Assembly: GCF_014697625.1 (NCBI RefSeq)
Contig: NZ_JACJSG010000006.1
Coordinates: 62,001-126,000, forward strand
Source of the DNA: Anabaena azotica FACHB-119
Lineage (GTDB): Bacteria > Cyanobacteriota > Cyanobacteriia > Cyanobacteriales > Nostocaceae
Length of the DNA: 64,000 bases
Direction of reading: 5' to 3'
Shown piece by piece: positions 53,508-62,071 of this stretch (within the stretch, counting starts at the first letter, position 1; every line of letters begins with the position of its first letter). The notes under the pieces are model-generated. The model was not told where the DNA came from. It saw only the letters and a program-made list of their open reading frames with translations, and made no database searches. Made by a program: the position numbers and the translations under genes.

Positions 53508-54665
53508 TTAAACAACAGTAGATTTTTGTTGCCGATTTCTTCTAAATTTGACAACACTAGCCCCAACTGCAACTACGCCCAGACCTAAGAGGGAAGCCGG
53601 CTCAGGAACTGAAGTTGCACCTTCAACACTTAATACTTGAACACGACCTTGGAAAAAATCACCTACATAAACTTTGCCATCATCGTAGTGTAAGCCGGCA
53701 GTCCAGTTAAATGTCCCTGGTGACAGGTCAAGAGGATCACCATAAGGAGAGCTTCCACCCTGTGCTGGAGGTGAAACAACTTCACCCTCTGCATTACGGG
53801 CTGGTTGACCATAAGAAGCCAGGAATTTACCGTTTTTATCAAATACTTGAACACGGCTATTTTGGGAGTCGGCTACGTAGATATTTTCGTACTCGTCTAG
53901 GTCTATACCAATTGGTTCTCTAAACTGACCGGGTTGTGAACCTGTGGAACCGAAGGAGAACAAGAAGTTACCATCAGCATCTAAAACTTGAATGCGACCA
54001 TTGTATTGATCGTTGACGTAAATTCTGCCAGTTTTCTCAGAGATAGTTAACCCAGCAGGCCCGGAAAATTGTCCCTTGCCACTTCCAGAACTACCAATAG
54101 TTTTGATGAGCGTCCCCTCTGGATTATATACCTTGATGATATCGGTGCTAAAGTCGGTAACATACAAATTACCATTTTTATCAAAGTCCATGCCTCCAGG
54201 GCCGAAGAATGTTCTACCCTCTACAGGCCCACCAAATGAACCAAAGGATGTTTTATAATTACCTTGGGCATCAAACACATTAATCCGGCTATTGTAAACA
54301 TCACCAACGTAGATATCGCCTGTGATGGGGTTAAACTTGATATCTGCTGGCTCATCAAATTGTCCAGCACCGCTACCAGTACTACCAATGGATCTTAAAT
54401 AGTTACCTTGGCTATCGAATATATCTACCCGGTCGATACCCCGGCCGTTACTGATATAAATCTCGCCGGTCGAGTCCTGTACTCCTATACCTTGGGGAAC
54501 AGCCAGCGTTCCGGGAGTACCAGGAAAATCACCGTTCTCAAAAGTGGCAGGTCTACCAATACTGCTTTCGTATTTTAAGGATAAAGCTTGAGCTTCACCT
54601 ATGGTTGCTAGTGTCATTAATCCAGCACCCGCAAGTGTAATTGACAATTTTTTTATTAATGACAT
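53508..54665 (-). CDS. scyF: ScyF, exported NHL-repeat beta-propeller
   Basis: A 385-residue protein. ATG 54665 is chosen over an upstream TTG; GAGGAG precedes it. A Sec signal (LIKKLSITLAGAGLMTLATI, cleavage near AQA-LSL) opens it. About six NHL repeats follow, e.g. GNYLRSIGSTGSGAGQFDEP, FDAQGNYKTSFGSFGG, GSGKGQFSGPAGLTIS and GSQPGQFREPIGIDLD, forming a propeller. The C-terminus VPEPASLLGLGVVAVGASVV then KFRRNRQQ is a PEP-CTERM signal. ScyF is a conserved scytonemin-cluster protein placed outside the cytoplasm; its role is unresolved. Confidence 0.88.
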   Translation of the reverse strand: MSLIKKLSITLAGAGLMTLATIGEAQALSLKYESSIGRPATFENGDFPGTPGTLAVPQGIGVQDSTGEIYISNGRGIDRVDIFDSQGNYLRSIGSTGSGAGQFDEPADIKFNPITGDIYVGDVYNSRINVFDAQGNYKTSFGSFGGPVEGRTFFGPGGMDFDKNGNLYVTDFSTDIIKVYNPEGTLIKTIGSSGSGKGQFSGPAGLTISEKTGRIYVNDQYNGRIQVLDADGNFLFSFGSTGSQPGQFREPIGIDLDEYENIYVADSQNSRVQVFDKNGKFLASYGQPARNAEGEVVSPPAQGGSSPYGDPLDLSPGTFNWTAGLHYDDGKVYVGDFFQGRVQVLSVEGATSVPEPASLLGLGVVAVGASVVKFRRNRQQKSTVV

Positions 54666-54719
54666 CCGAGTTTGACTCCTCAACTATTTTTAAATCAGTA
54701 CTGAAACGTTGGACAGGTG

Positions 54720-54880
54720 AGTCCAGTCCTGTAGGCGGTGAGTGCAGCCACAGGTGCGGCTCTGCCGCCGGGTGGACTGCCGTTCGCCCTTGGCGTTCTC
54801 GAAGAGTACCCGGAGGGGTTTCCCGCGCCCTGGGAACTGGCGAACCCGGAGGGTAACAGGTTCAAAACCTGCTGACTATA
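54720..54880. other. GC-rich structured segment between scyF and scyE
   Basis: This stretch is strikingly GC-rich in an AT-rich genome and contains several self-complementary pieces (GGCGG/CCGCC, CCCGG.../...CCGGG, CAGG TTCAAAA CCTG). It is not coding. It may be a degenerate GC-rich repeat of Nostoc genomes or a structured leader. Confidence 0.45.
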
Positions 54881-54996
54881 AAGATTCTGTGATTCTTCAA
54901 TGTCCTAACCTATGTGGCTACTGCCATATCAGCAAAAAATTTTTTGTAGGGTATTCGATAAAGGTATAGCTGTATACCTATACCTTTATACTGTTT

Positions 54997-56301
54997 CTAA
55001 ACCTTTTCTAGTTTTGCACCAACCAATTCCTTGCTGTTACTACGTTTGCGCTTCTTCATCATGAAAGCAGCACCTAAAGCAGCCGCAGACATTGTACCCA
55101 ATGTTACGGAAGGTTCGGGTACTGTGACATCAATAGCGATGATTTGACCTGTACCTGCAAGTCTGGCTCGGTTGGAAATATAAAGTCTACCATCGGGGCC
55201 ATAGGTAATACCAGAAGCAGCTTCTAGTCCGTTACCGCTCCAAATGGTTGTACGCTTACCTTTGGGAGAAATTTTAATCAACGAACCACTGATGTCACCA
55301 ATGATATTACCGCCCTGTTCAATTTCCTTCCATTCGGAAGTATTAATGTGTTGTAAAACGTATAAGTTGCCTTCTGAGTCGTAGGTAACACCTGTTAATT
55401 GGGTAAAGCCATCAGCGATAATTTCAGTTTCCAAAGTTTCAGGATCTACTCTGAAAATACGTGCTTGCCCTTCTGGATAAGGGAAGTAAGTATATTCAGT
55501 AACTGTTAAGCTACCATCTGGAGCAGTGACAATACCTGTAGGTACGGACTGTTGTGTAACTGGTAAGCTATTGGGATCTGTACCTGATCCTAAGTCTGGG
55601 TATTCGAGCTGATCTCTAGGAACTTCATCTAGTGGGAAGGAATTTACCTTTTTGATACCACTGCCATCAAGACCTACAGAATAGATGGTGTTACCACCGC
55701 CATCAACTACATAAGCAACATCATCTTTAATAGTGAAGGCGTAGGGGTTGGAAATTACATCAGTGCCATCAGGATTATTGGCTGCTTCGTAAGCAGCAAA
55801 ATCTGCAATGGGGGTTAATTCACCAGTGGCTAAATCGATTTTATATAATCTTCCCAGGTCGGGGGATTGTAAGACTGTATCCCGGTTATTGGGGTCGCCA
55901 GCCAGACCAGTCAAGAGATAAGCATTACCTTTGGAATCAAATTTAATATCCGCAGGCCCAGCTGCTTGTTCTCCAGAAGGAGATAAAGCTAGAGAGGTAA
56001 GACTAGAGAGAACGGTTGACTTTGTACCGTCTTTGCTAATTTTGCTCACAGAACCATTTTGACCAGCACACAAAGGTATGTAGCCAGCGCTGGGTGATGC
56101 AATACATCTACCATCAGCACCATCGCCACCTCGGCCACTTTCTGTAACGTACAGATTACCCTCAGTATCGAAGGTGAGATTTCTGGGGTTATCCAAGCCA
56201 TCGGCTATTACGGTAAGTTTGGCAGCTTGGGCGGCTTTGGGCATGAATGCAAAAGCAATAGAAAGACTAATAAGGGTAATGGCAAATGGCTTGAGTTTCA
56301 T
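54997..56301 (-). CDS. scyE: ScyE (ScyD-paralogous exported protein)
   Basis: A 434-residue protein with a Sec signal (FAITLISLSIAFAFMPKAAQA) and a beta-propeller-like body: DNPRNLTFDTEGNLYVTESG, DIKFDSKGNAYLLTGLAG, GVTYDSEGNLYVLQHI and ASGITYGPDGRLYISNRARL. It is clearly homologous to the neighbouring ScyD. The tail VPEPSVTLGTMSAAALGAAF then MMKKRKRS is a PEP-CTERM signal. It probably acts at the cell surface in the late steps of scytonemin assembly; the assignment to scyE rather than scyD is by order. Confidence 0.87.
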   Translation of the reverse strand: MKLKPFAITLISLSIAFAFMPKAAQAAKLTVIADGLDNPRNLTFDTEGNLYVTESGRGGDGADGRCIASPSAGYIPLCAGQNGSVSKISKDGTKSTVLSSLTSLALSPSGEQAAGPADIKFDSKGNAYLLTGLAGDPNNRDTVLQSPDLGRLYKIDLATGELTPIADFAAYEAANNPDGTDVISNPYAFTIKDDVAYVVDGGGNTIYSVGLDGSGIKKVNSFPLDEVPRDQLEYPDLGSGTDPNSLPVTQQSVPTGIVTAPDGSLTVTEYTYFPYPEGQARIFRVDPETLETEIIADGFTQLTGVTYDSEGNLYVLQHINTSEWKEIEQGGNIIGDISGSLIKISPKGKRTTIWSGNGLEAASGITYGPDGRLYISNRARLAGTGQIIAIDVTVPEPSVTLGTMSAAALGAAFMMKKRKRSNSKELVGAKLEKV

Positions 56302-56347
56302 TTGTCGGAAGGTTTAGATATTAATGAGGTTGAAAAATTTTCAGTCA

Positions 56348-57646
56348 TTATTTATGACTGGTATGAAGTTGCCAAGGTAAAGTCTTGGTGCGGTTTGTGT
56401 TACGTTTTTGATGACGCAACGAACCAACACTGAAAATGCTAAAGGCTACTATGCCAGCAACAGCAGTAGGTTCAGGGACAGACTGGGGATGATCAATTCT
56501 GATGATTTGTCCTTGTCCAGGGCGATCGCTACGATTAGATATATAAATCGCACCATCACCACCAATGGTCAAAGCGTTGGGTGACTCTAGTCCATTACCA
56601 CTGAGGATAGTTTTTCGCTTACCATCAGGAGTTATTTTGATTAATGAACCATTAACGTTACCTTTCCACGCTGACTGATTGGCATACTGTAAGGCATACA
56701 AATTACCATCACTATCAAATTCCAAGTCTGTCAAATGGGTAAAGCCATCTGCGTAAACTGTTGTCTTCCCATCAGTACCAACTCGAAAGATTTTGGCTTC
56801 ACCTTCAGCAAAGGGGAAACCAGTAAATTGACTAACGTAGTAAGCACCATCAGGGCCTTTGACGACACTGGAAGGTACTACTTGTACAGATAACTCCGAT
56901 GGCGGTTCTTCTGTGGGAGTTGGTACTTGTCCGGGTTCGGTGGATGGTTCACCGTCGGGGGGGAAGGTAGGGTTAGTCAATGTTTCTTCGGGGAATACAG
57001 TCAACGCTTGCAAGTTAGAGCCATCTTTTTCCACACTTAACAAGTCGTTAGCGCCTGCATCAACAACGAGTAAGCGATCGCCGTCGATATACAACCCCAA
57101 GGGATTACTATTCAGATCACTACCATCAGGATTATTCACCAACTCATAGTTAGATATGTCAGCAACAGTCGTCCATGAGTTAGTTTCAAAATCGGCGGTG
57201 ATAATTTTGCCCAAGTCAACATCGCCAAGACTACTGCGGAAGCTCGGATTAGTCCCATATCCCAGCAAAATATAGGGCTTTCCTGTAGCATCAAATTGGA
57301 TGTCTCTCGCTCCACCAGCGTTTGAGCCATCAGCTAGGGCGATAGAAGGTAGTCCTGAGAGTGCAGTTTGAGTTTGACCGTTCTGAATTTTCAGAACTCT
57401 ACCCGTTGCACCATAGCACAAGGAACCTTGACCAGTTACAGAGGAAACGCAAGCTCCATTACCCCCTGTTCCAGCTTCGGTGACATATAACGCGCCATCA
57501 GGGCCAAAACTTAATCCTCTGGCGTTATTCAGACCGTCCGCCACTACTGAAAAAGATGCAGCTTCCGCAGCTTTCATTCCTGAAAAGGTGGCAACACAAA
57601 GGGTAAATAAGGTAATTGTGAGTTGTTTGAGTTGGATGTGTTGCAT
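56348..57646 (-). CDS. scyD: ScyD (exported beta-propeller-like protein)
   Basis: A 432-residue protein starting at ATG 57646 (MQHIQLKQLTITLFTLCVAT), which opens a Sec signal ending near AEA-ASF. The body repeats ARGLSFGPDGALYVTEAGTG, ARDIQFDATGKPYILLGYG, LTDLEFDSDGNLYALQYAN and PNALTIGGDGAIYISNRS. A Pro-rich insertion (PTFPPDGEPSTEPGQVPTPT) breaks the middle. The C-terminus has VPEPTAVAGIVAFSIFSVGS then LRHQKRNT, a PEP-CTERM-like signal. About 46 bases separate it from scyE. Function is unknown. Confidence 0.87.
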   Translation of the reverse strand: MQHIQLKQLTITLFTLCVATFSGMKAAEAASFSVVADGLNNARGLSFGPDGALYVTEAGTGGNGACVSSVTGQGSLCYGATGRVLKIQNGQTQTALSGLPSIALADGSNAGGARDIQFDATGKPYILLGYGTNPSFRSSLGDVDLGKIITADFETNSWTTVADISNYELVNNPDGSDLNSNPLGLYIDGDRLLVVDAGANDLLSVEKDGSNLQALTVFPEETLTNPTFPPDGEPSTEPGQVPTPTEEPPSELSVQVVPSSVVKGPDGAYYVSQFTGFPFAEGEAKIFRVGTDGKTTVYADGFTHLTDLEFDSDGNLYALQYANQSAWKGNVNGSLIKITPDGKRKTILSGNGLESPNALTIGGDGAIYISNRSDRPGQGQIIRIDHPQSVPEPTAVAGIVAFSIFSVGSLRHQKRNTNRTKTLPWQLHTSHK

Positions 57647-57710
57647 GGTCTGAGATTTTTCAACGCGGAGAGATGGGAGGTTAGCGCAAAGTAACAGCTC
57701 TAGTCTTTTC

Positions 57711-57740
57711 TGTAGAGACGTTGCATGCAACGTCTCTACA
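57711..57740. repeat. 30-base palindrome between scyC and scyD
   Basis: It is identical to the palindrome at 12791-12820. In the minus-strand transcript it forms a perfect hairpin in the 113-base gap between scyC and scyD and could reduce downstream expression. Confidence 0.85.
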
Positions 57741-57759
57741 TCTTCATAAGGAATTGCTA

Positions 57760-58740
57760 TTAGCGGCTAGCTACTAATTCTTGTTGTTTAAGTTTGTGTA
57801 CTGGTACATAGCTCATACCCCGGTCGAAGGATGCGAAGTTGCCAGCTTTGGCTTCTAGGAAACGTTTGATGTTCATGCTCTCAGCGCCAAAGTCTTCTAT
57901 CTGAAGCTTGCCGTGAGGGAGTTGTCCATCATTTTTCCAGAAGGTGATGCGATGGAGGATGAAACCAGTCGCTTCAGGGTCAGCGAAGGAATAAGCGGCG
58001 GGGATGAGTAAAGCTACAGAACGCTGATAATAATTGTGTTCTGGGTAGAAGTATTCTTCTTCTAGTAGGTAATACTTGCTCAGGCTATGGACACGTACAG
58101 ATATTGTGACTTTTTGGTCGTATTCGTCCAGAAAATCACCAGACTGACCCCTTAGTTCCCCTACTGGTCTAACTAAATGCGCCCAATCATCAATATTTTT
58201 GACTTCTGTTAAATATTCAACTCCCAATTCTACAGGAGCATCTACATAGATGGTATCTGTATCAATAAAGTAGCGTCCTTTGGCTGCTGTTGTCAAACCC
58301 TCTCTACGTTCTAAGTTAGCTTTGAGGGAACGGCATTCAGAAGTATGCACTGTATGAATACCTTGCATAATCATTTGTGTTTGCCGACCAGGATCAACAA
58401 AGCTTAACCAATGGAAGTACACACCTTTTTCATCTGTTCCCGGTTCAATATAGTCTGGGGGAAACAGTAATACGGGATAAACTTGGAAATATTGATTGTA
58501 CTCTAACCCGCAATGCCACTCGATGCCATAAAATAGTGGGTTTTCGAGTTTCTTAACATGATAATATAAATTTCTTTGATAACCGGATGCAGTGCCTATC
58601 CAAGTATCTTCATCAACTTGTTCCTGCATCCGACTGAATAATGTCCAATCATCTAAGTTTTTCAAACCGCAAAGATATTTGAATGCGGTTTCTGGTGATG
58701 TGGCAATATATGCGGATGTCGCAAAGGTATTCTTTTCCAC
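57760..58740 (-). CDS. scyC: ScyC, scytonemin precursor cyclase
   Basis: A 326-residue protein that cyclises the ScyA coupling product to a tricyclic ketone, the monomer precursor (shown biochemically for the Nostoc punctiforme enzyme). The sequence has two similar halves: residues about 10-35 (AYIATSPETAFKYLCGLKNL) and about 164-189 (IYVDAPVELGVEYLTEVKNI), each followed by DDW. This resembles two SRPBCC/START-like domains. No signal peptide is seen, so it acts in the cytoplasm. 36 bases separate it from scyB. Confidence 0.9.
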   Translation of the reverse strand: MEKNTFATSAYIATSPETAFKYLCGLKNLDDWTLFSRMQEQVDEDTWIGTASGYQRNLYYHVKKLENPLFYGIEWHCGLEYNQYFQVYPVLLFPPDYIEPGTDEKGVYFHWLSFVDPGRQTQMIMQGIHTVHTSECRSLKANLERREGLTTAAKGRYFIDTDTIYVDAPVELGVEYLTEVKNIDDWAHLVRPVGELRGQSGDFLDEYDQKVTISVRVHSLSKYYLLEEEYFYPEHNYYQRSVALLIPAAYSFADPEATGFILHRITFWKNDGQLPHGKLQIEDFGAESMNIKRFLEAKAGNFASFDRGMSYVPVHKLKQQELVASR

Positions 58741-58776
58741 TGTTCGCTCCTCAAATTAATAATTTCTGACTCAGTT

Positions 58777-59838
58777 TTATGCAGCTACTGGCTGCTTTTT
58801 ACTGATTCTTGCCTTCATAATTCTTTCATCCGCTAGCCGTTTTGAAGCATCATTTGTAGTAATGCTTTGCTGTTTGGCAATATTAAAAATTGCTAGCAGT
58901 GTGTCGTAAATATTATTGACTTGCTTGAAGGCTTTATCTTCTTCGTAGCCAATCATCTCGTTGTAAACGTTGATAATACCGCCGGCATTAATTACATAAT
59001 CAGGACAGTAGAGGATGCCTTTTTCTACTAATCTTTGACCATGTAGGCGCTCATTTTCTAGTTGATTATTGGCTGCGCCAGCAATAATTTTGGCTTGGAT
59101 TTGGGGAATAGTTTGACTATTAATAATTCCCCCCATAGCGCAGGGAGCAAAAATATCTACTGCTTGTGAGTATATTTCATCTGGTTCTACTACTGTAGCA
59201 CCAAAACGTTGTTTTATTTCAGCAGTTTTCTCAGGACTAACATCAGCGACAATTAGCTCGACACCATGTTCATGTAGATGGCGACAAAGGTTACTCCCAA
59301 CGTTGCCTAATCCTTGTACGGCAACCTTTAGACCATCAAGTCTCTCGGTTTGCCAGCGAAATTTGACAGCAGCTTTTAGCCCTAGAAATACACCTAAAGC
59401 TGTAATGGGAGCAGGGCCACCAGATTTCTCTTCCACACCAACTACATATTTAGTTTCTTGATAAATTGTGCGGACATCATCTGGTGTGATGTTCATGTCT
59501 TGTCCGGTGATAAAACGTCCTTTGAGGCTTTCGACAAAATGTCCATAAGCTCTCAACATTTCATCTGTTTTATCTGCGGGGTTAGCAATAATCACTGCTT
59601 TGCCACCGCCAGCAGGAATGTTTGCACAAGCTGCTTTATAAGTCATCCCCCGGCTGAGACGCAAAGCATCTCTTAAAGCTGCTTCTTCATTAACATAAGG
59701 ATAGAGTCTTGTTGCTCCCATTGCTGGGCCTAAGCTGGTGTCATGGATGGCAATGATGGCTCTGATGTCTGGGTTTTTCCCATGACAGTAGAGGATTTGC
59801 TCGTGACCCATTTCTCTAACTGTTTCAAATAGCTGCAT
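58777..59838 (-). CDS. scyB: ScyB, leucine-dehydrogenase-like tryptophan dehydrogenase
   Basis: A 353-residue Glu/Leu/Phe/Val dehydrogenase. In the scytonemin pathway it oxidises tryptophan to indole-3-pyruvate with NAD. GPAMGATRLYPYVNEEAALRD, GMTYKAACANIPAGGGKAVI with the catalytic Lys, and the nucleotide loop VAVQGLGNVGSNLCRHLHEHG (about 174-193 core) are visible. Length is near Bacillus leucine dehydrogenase. Confidence 0.94.
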   Translation of the reverse strand: MQLFETVREMGHEQILYCHGKNPDIRAIIAIHDTSLGPAMGATRLYPYVNEEAALRDALRLSRGMTYKAACANIPAGGGKAVIIANPADKTDEMLRAYGHFVESLKGRFITGQDMNITPDDVRTIYQETKYVVGVEEKSGGPAPITALGVFLGLKAAVKFRWQTERLDGLKVAVQGLGNVGSNLCRHLHEHGVELIVADVSPEKTAEIKQRFGATVVEPDEIYSQAVDIFAPCAMGGIINSQTIPQIQAKIIAGAANNQLENERLHGQRLVEKGILYCPDYVINAGGIINVYNEMIGYEEDKAFKQVNNIYDTLLAIFNIAKQQSITTNDASKRLADERIMKARISKKQPVAA

Positions 59839-60184
59839 TTTGGTTTCTCAATAATGGGAGGTAAGTGGGGACAAAATTTAGCTGTGGTTTTGGTAATGGG
59901 TAATCGGTAATAGTCAAAGCTAGTTATTTATTACCGATTACCAATAAGGACAAACATCAATCATTAGGCGTTGGGATCAATCTAGGGAGTGTGAAGAATT
60001 CTTGCGAAACTGTTAGCTAATGTTGCCACTCTGTATAATTAGGGAGTTCAGAAATTGGAAGCTTGATGTTTGTCCAAAAAAGCGGAAAATTTCTAACTTC
60101 ATTGTTTTGGTTATTGGTATGAATTGAGAAGTTCTCTTTTCATACCATCTTCTTGAGCGATCGCTTCAGACATATTTTTGGGCA
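59839..60184. other. scyA-scyB intergenic region
   Basis: 346 bases without a gene. Inverted heptamers GGTAATGGGTAATCGGTAAT (about 59893) and ATTACCGATTACCAAT (about 59929) can pair. The gap is large enough for an internal promoter ahead of scyB. Confidence 0.5.
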
Positions 60185-62071
60185 TCACACCAAGGGGAAG
60201 GAGATGTGTTTGGTGGCTGCTGATTTGCCATTGCCGTTAGTAGTGGATTTCACCCCTTGGGCTGCCAAACTCTTGTTGCGTCCGCCAGAGGGTGCGGGGC
60301 GGTCTGCGTCGATGATGACATCGACAACGAAGGGGCCATCAGCTGCGATCGCCTGTTTTAAAGCCGCCTCTAAATCAGACTCATTCAACACAGCAATCCC
60401 ATCTGCGCCCATACCACGAGCAATCATGGCAAAGTTGGCTGGGGGAATCTCTGCATCTGCGCCCTTCAATCCCAACACCTTCATGCCTTGATAGCACATA
60501 TTGTATCGGGCATCGTTAAGCACAATCCAAATCGCCGGAATCTTATATTTCACGGCTGTGCTGATTTCATTATTCATCAGCATTGCCCCATCACCTACAA
60601 TCGCTACAGCTTTACCGTTCCGGGCTTGCGCTGCACCGACAACACCTGTAGCTGCATGACCCATTGCACCTACTCCGGTGCTAACACGGTAACGATTGGC
60701 TTCATTAAACCGCAAACAATGAGTAGACCAAGTAAATGAGTTACCACACTCCGCCAAAACTATTGCATCGCTACCCTCAACCACAATCTTTTGAATAGCA
60801 GCCATCAATACTTCTGGACGTACTGGGTAGTCTGCACCGTCGGGGATGGGATCGAGTTGCGGACGAGGTAAAGACAATCTCCCAGTATGAGGAGTTGCGG
60901 GAAAATATTGCAAAAGATCCTGCAAATAGGTCTTGATGTCAGCTTGAATTGAAAAGGTGTTGGCGTGGGGATAAGCCACTCCGGGAACTTCCGGGTCAAT
61001 ATCTACGTGAACAAAGCCCTTGGCGGGAATCATCGTGGGACTCCAGAAAGAAGTCGGTTCACCTAAACGGGTTCCTAATACGAGAGTACGGGCTGGGGTT
61101 TGCTCCTCCATATAGGTAATGACAGAAGCATCACCACCCAATCCTGTCACACCCACAAACTGGGGATGGTTTTCGGGAAAGATACCTTTACCACGGGGTG
61201 AGCAAAAAACGGCTGCACCTGTTCTCTCGGCTAGCTGACGAATTTCTGCAGCCGCATGACGCGCCCCAAAACCAACCCAAATGGCAAAGGGTTCGGAGGA
61301 TAATAACTCTGCGGATTTAGCAATCTTTTCTTTGTGGGCAGTTACCCGATAATCAGCCACATTCAATTCTGGCCAAGATATGCCTTCTACAAGGCTTGTC
61401 TGTACACCTGTAGGAATACTGATGTGGGCAACAAATCCGCCTGGTTGGGCTAAACCCAAAGCTAGTTTGCGGAAAATTTGCGGTAGTTGAGCGGCTGATT
61501 CTAAGGTAATAGCGTAGTTGAACAATACACCAGAAGTAAATATTCCCCCATTAGGTAAGGTGTAGCTGCTGGTTTCTTGAATTGCCCAGCGTCCACGTTG
61601 GGGCGATGAGGTACAAGCTGATAACAGAATCACCTTTGCACCTTCACCACGGGCGGCAAATAAGCCTGTGAGGGCGTTGGTAATACCTGGCCCGGCTGTT
61701 GTAAATACCACTGTGGGGTGATTATTGGCAAAGTAGGCTTCAGCAGCAGCAAAGGCGGCTCCTGCTTCGTGGCGGAAGTTCAACACTTGCAGGGCGCTAT
61801 TGGATAGGGCATTCCACAGACTAGCCATTGCGCCCCCAGCCACACCGAAAGCACCAGATACGCCCAAGTTGACTAGCATTTGCACAATGGCTTCGGCAAC
61901 GGAGACGGTGGAGTTTGCTTGTTGGGCAAACAAGGGCTTAACTTCTATATCGTTTAACTCACGGGAATCATGAGATAAAGATTCAACATATTGACTGCTG
62001 TCTGTGGGTAATTCTTTGTACAGCTCACCAGTCAGAATCTGGGAGTTGGCATCAGTATATTTTTGACTCAT
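60185..62071 (-). CDS. scyA: ScyA, ThDP-dependent acyloin synthase
   Basis: A 628-residue enzyme of the acetolactate synthase family. In the scytonemin pathway it couples indole-3-pyruvate with p-hydroxyphenylpyruvate, with loss of CO2. NFRHEAGAAFAAAEAYFANN carries the ThDP-activating Glu (about 100). VVFTTAGPGITNALTGLFAA is the family loop. GDGAMLMNNEISTAVKYKIP (about 495) is the ThDP/Mg motif. A 55-residue N-terminal extension precedes the domain, and a short basic tail ends it. It is the first gene of the cluster, with a 1.28-kb region upstream. Confidence 0.95.
   Translation of the reverse strand: MSQKYTDANSQILTGELYKELPTDSSQYVESLSHDSRELNDIEVKPLFAQQANSTVSVAEAIVQMLVNLGVSGAFGVAGGAMASLWNALSNSALQVLNFRHEAGAAFAAAEAYFANNHPTVVFTTAGPGITNALTGLFAARGEGAKVILLSACTSSPQRGRWAIQETSSYTLPNGGIFTSGVLFNYAITLESAAQLPQIFRKLALGLAQPGGFVAHISIPTGVQTSLVEGISWPELNVADYRVTAHKEKIAKSAELLSSEPFAIWVGFGARHAAAEIRQLAERTGAAVFCSPRGKGIFPENHPQFVGVTGLGGDASVITYMEEQTPARTLVLGTRLGEPTSFWSPTMIPAKGFVHVDIDPEVPGVAYPHANTFSIQADIKTYLQDLLQYFPATPHTGRLSLPRPQLDPIPDGADYPVRPEVLMAAIQKIVVEGSDAIVLAECGNSFTWSTHCLRFNEANRYRVSTGVGAMGHAATGVVGAAQARNGKAVAIVGDGAMLMNNEISTAVKYKIPAIWIVLNDARYNMCYQGMKVLGLKGADAEIPPANFAMIARGMGADGIAVLNESDLEAALKQAIAADGPFVVDVIIDADRPAPSGGRNKSLAAQGVKSTTNGNGKSAATKHISFPLV

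Noticed and set aside
54840..54880. A tRNA T-arm-like hairpin (CAGG TTCAAAA CCTG)
   Set aside because: No matching acceptor, D-arm or anticodon arm could be folded around it.
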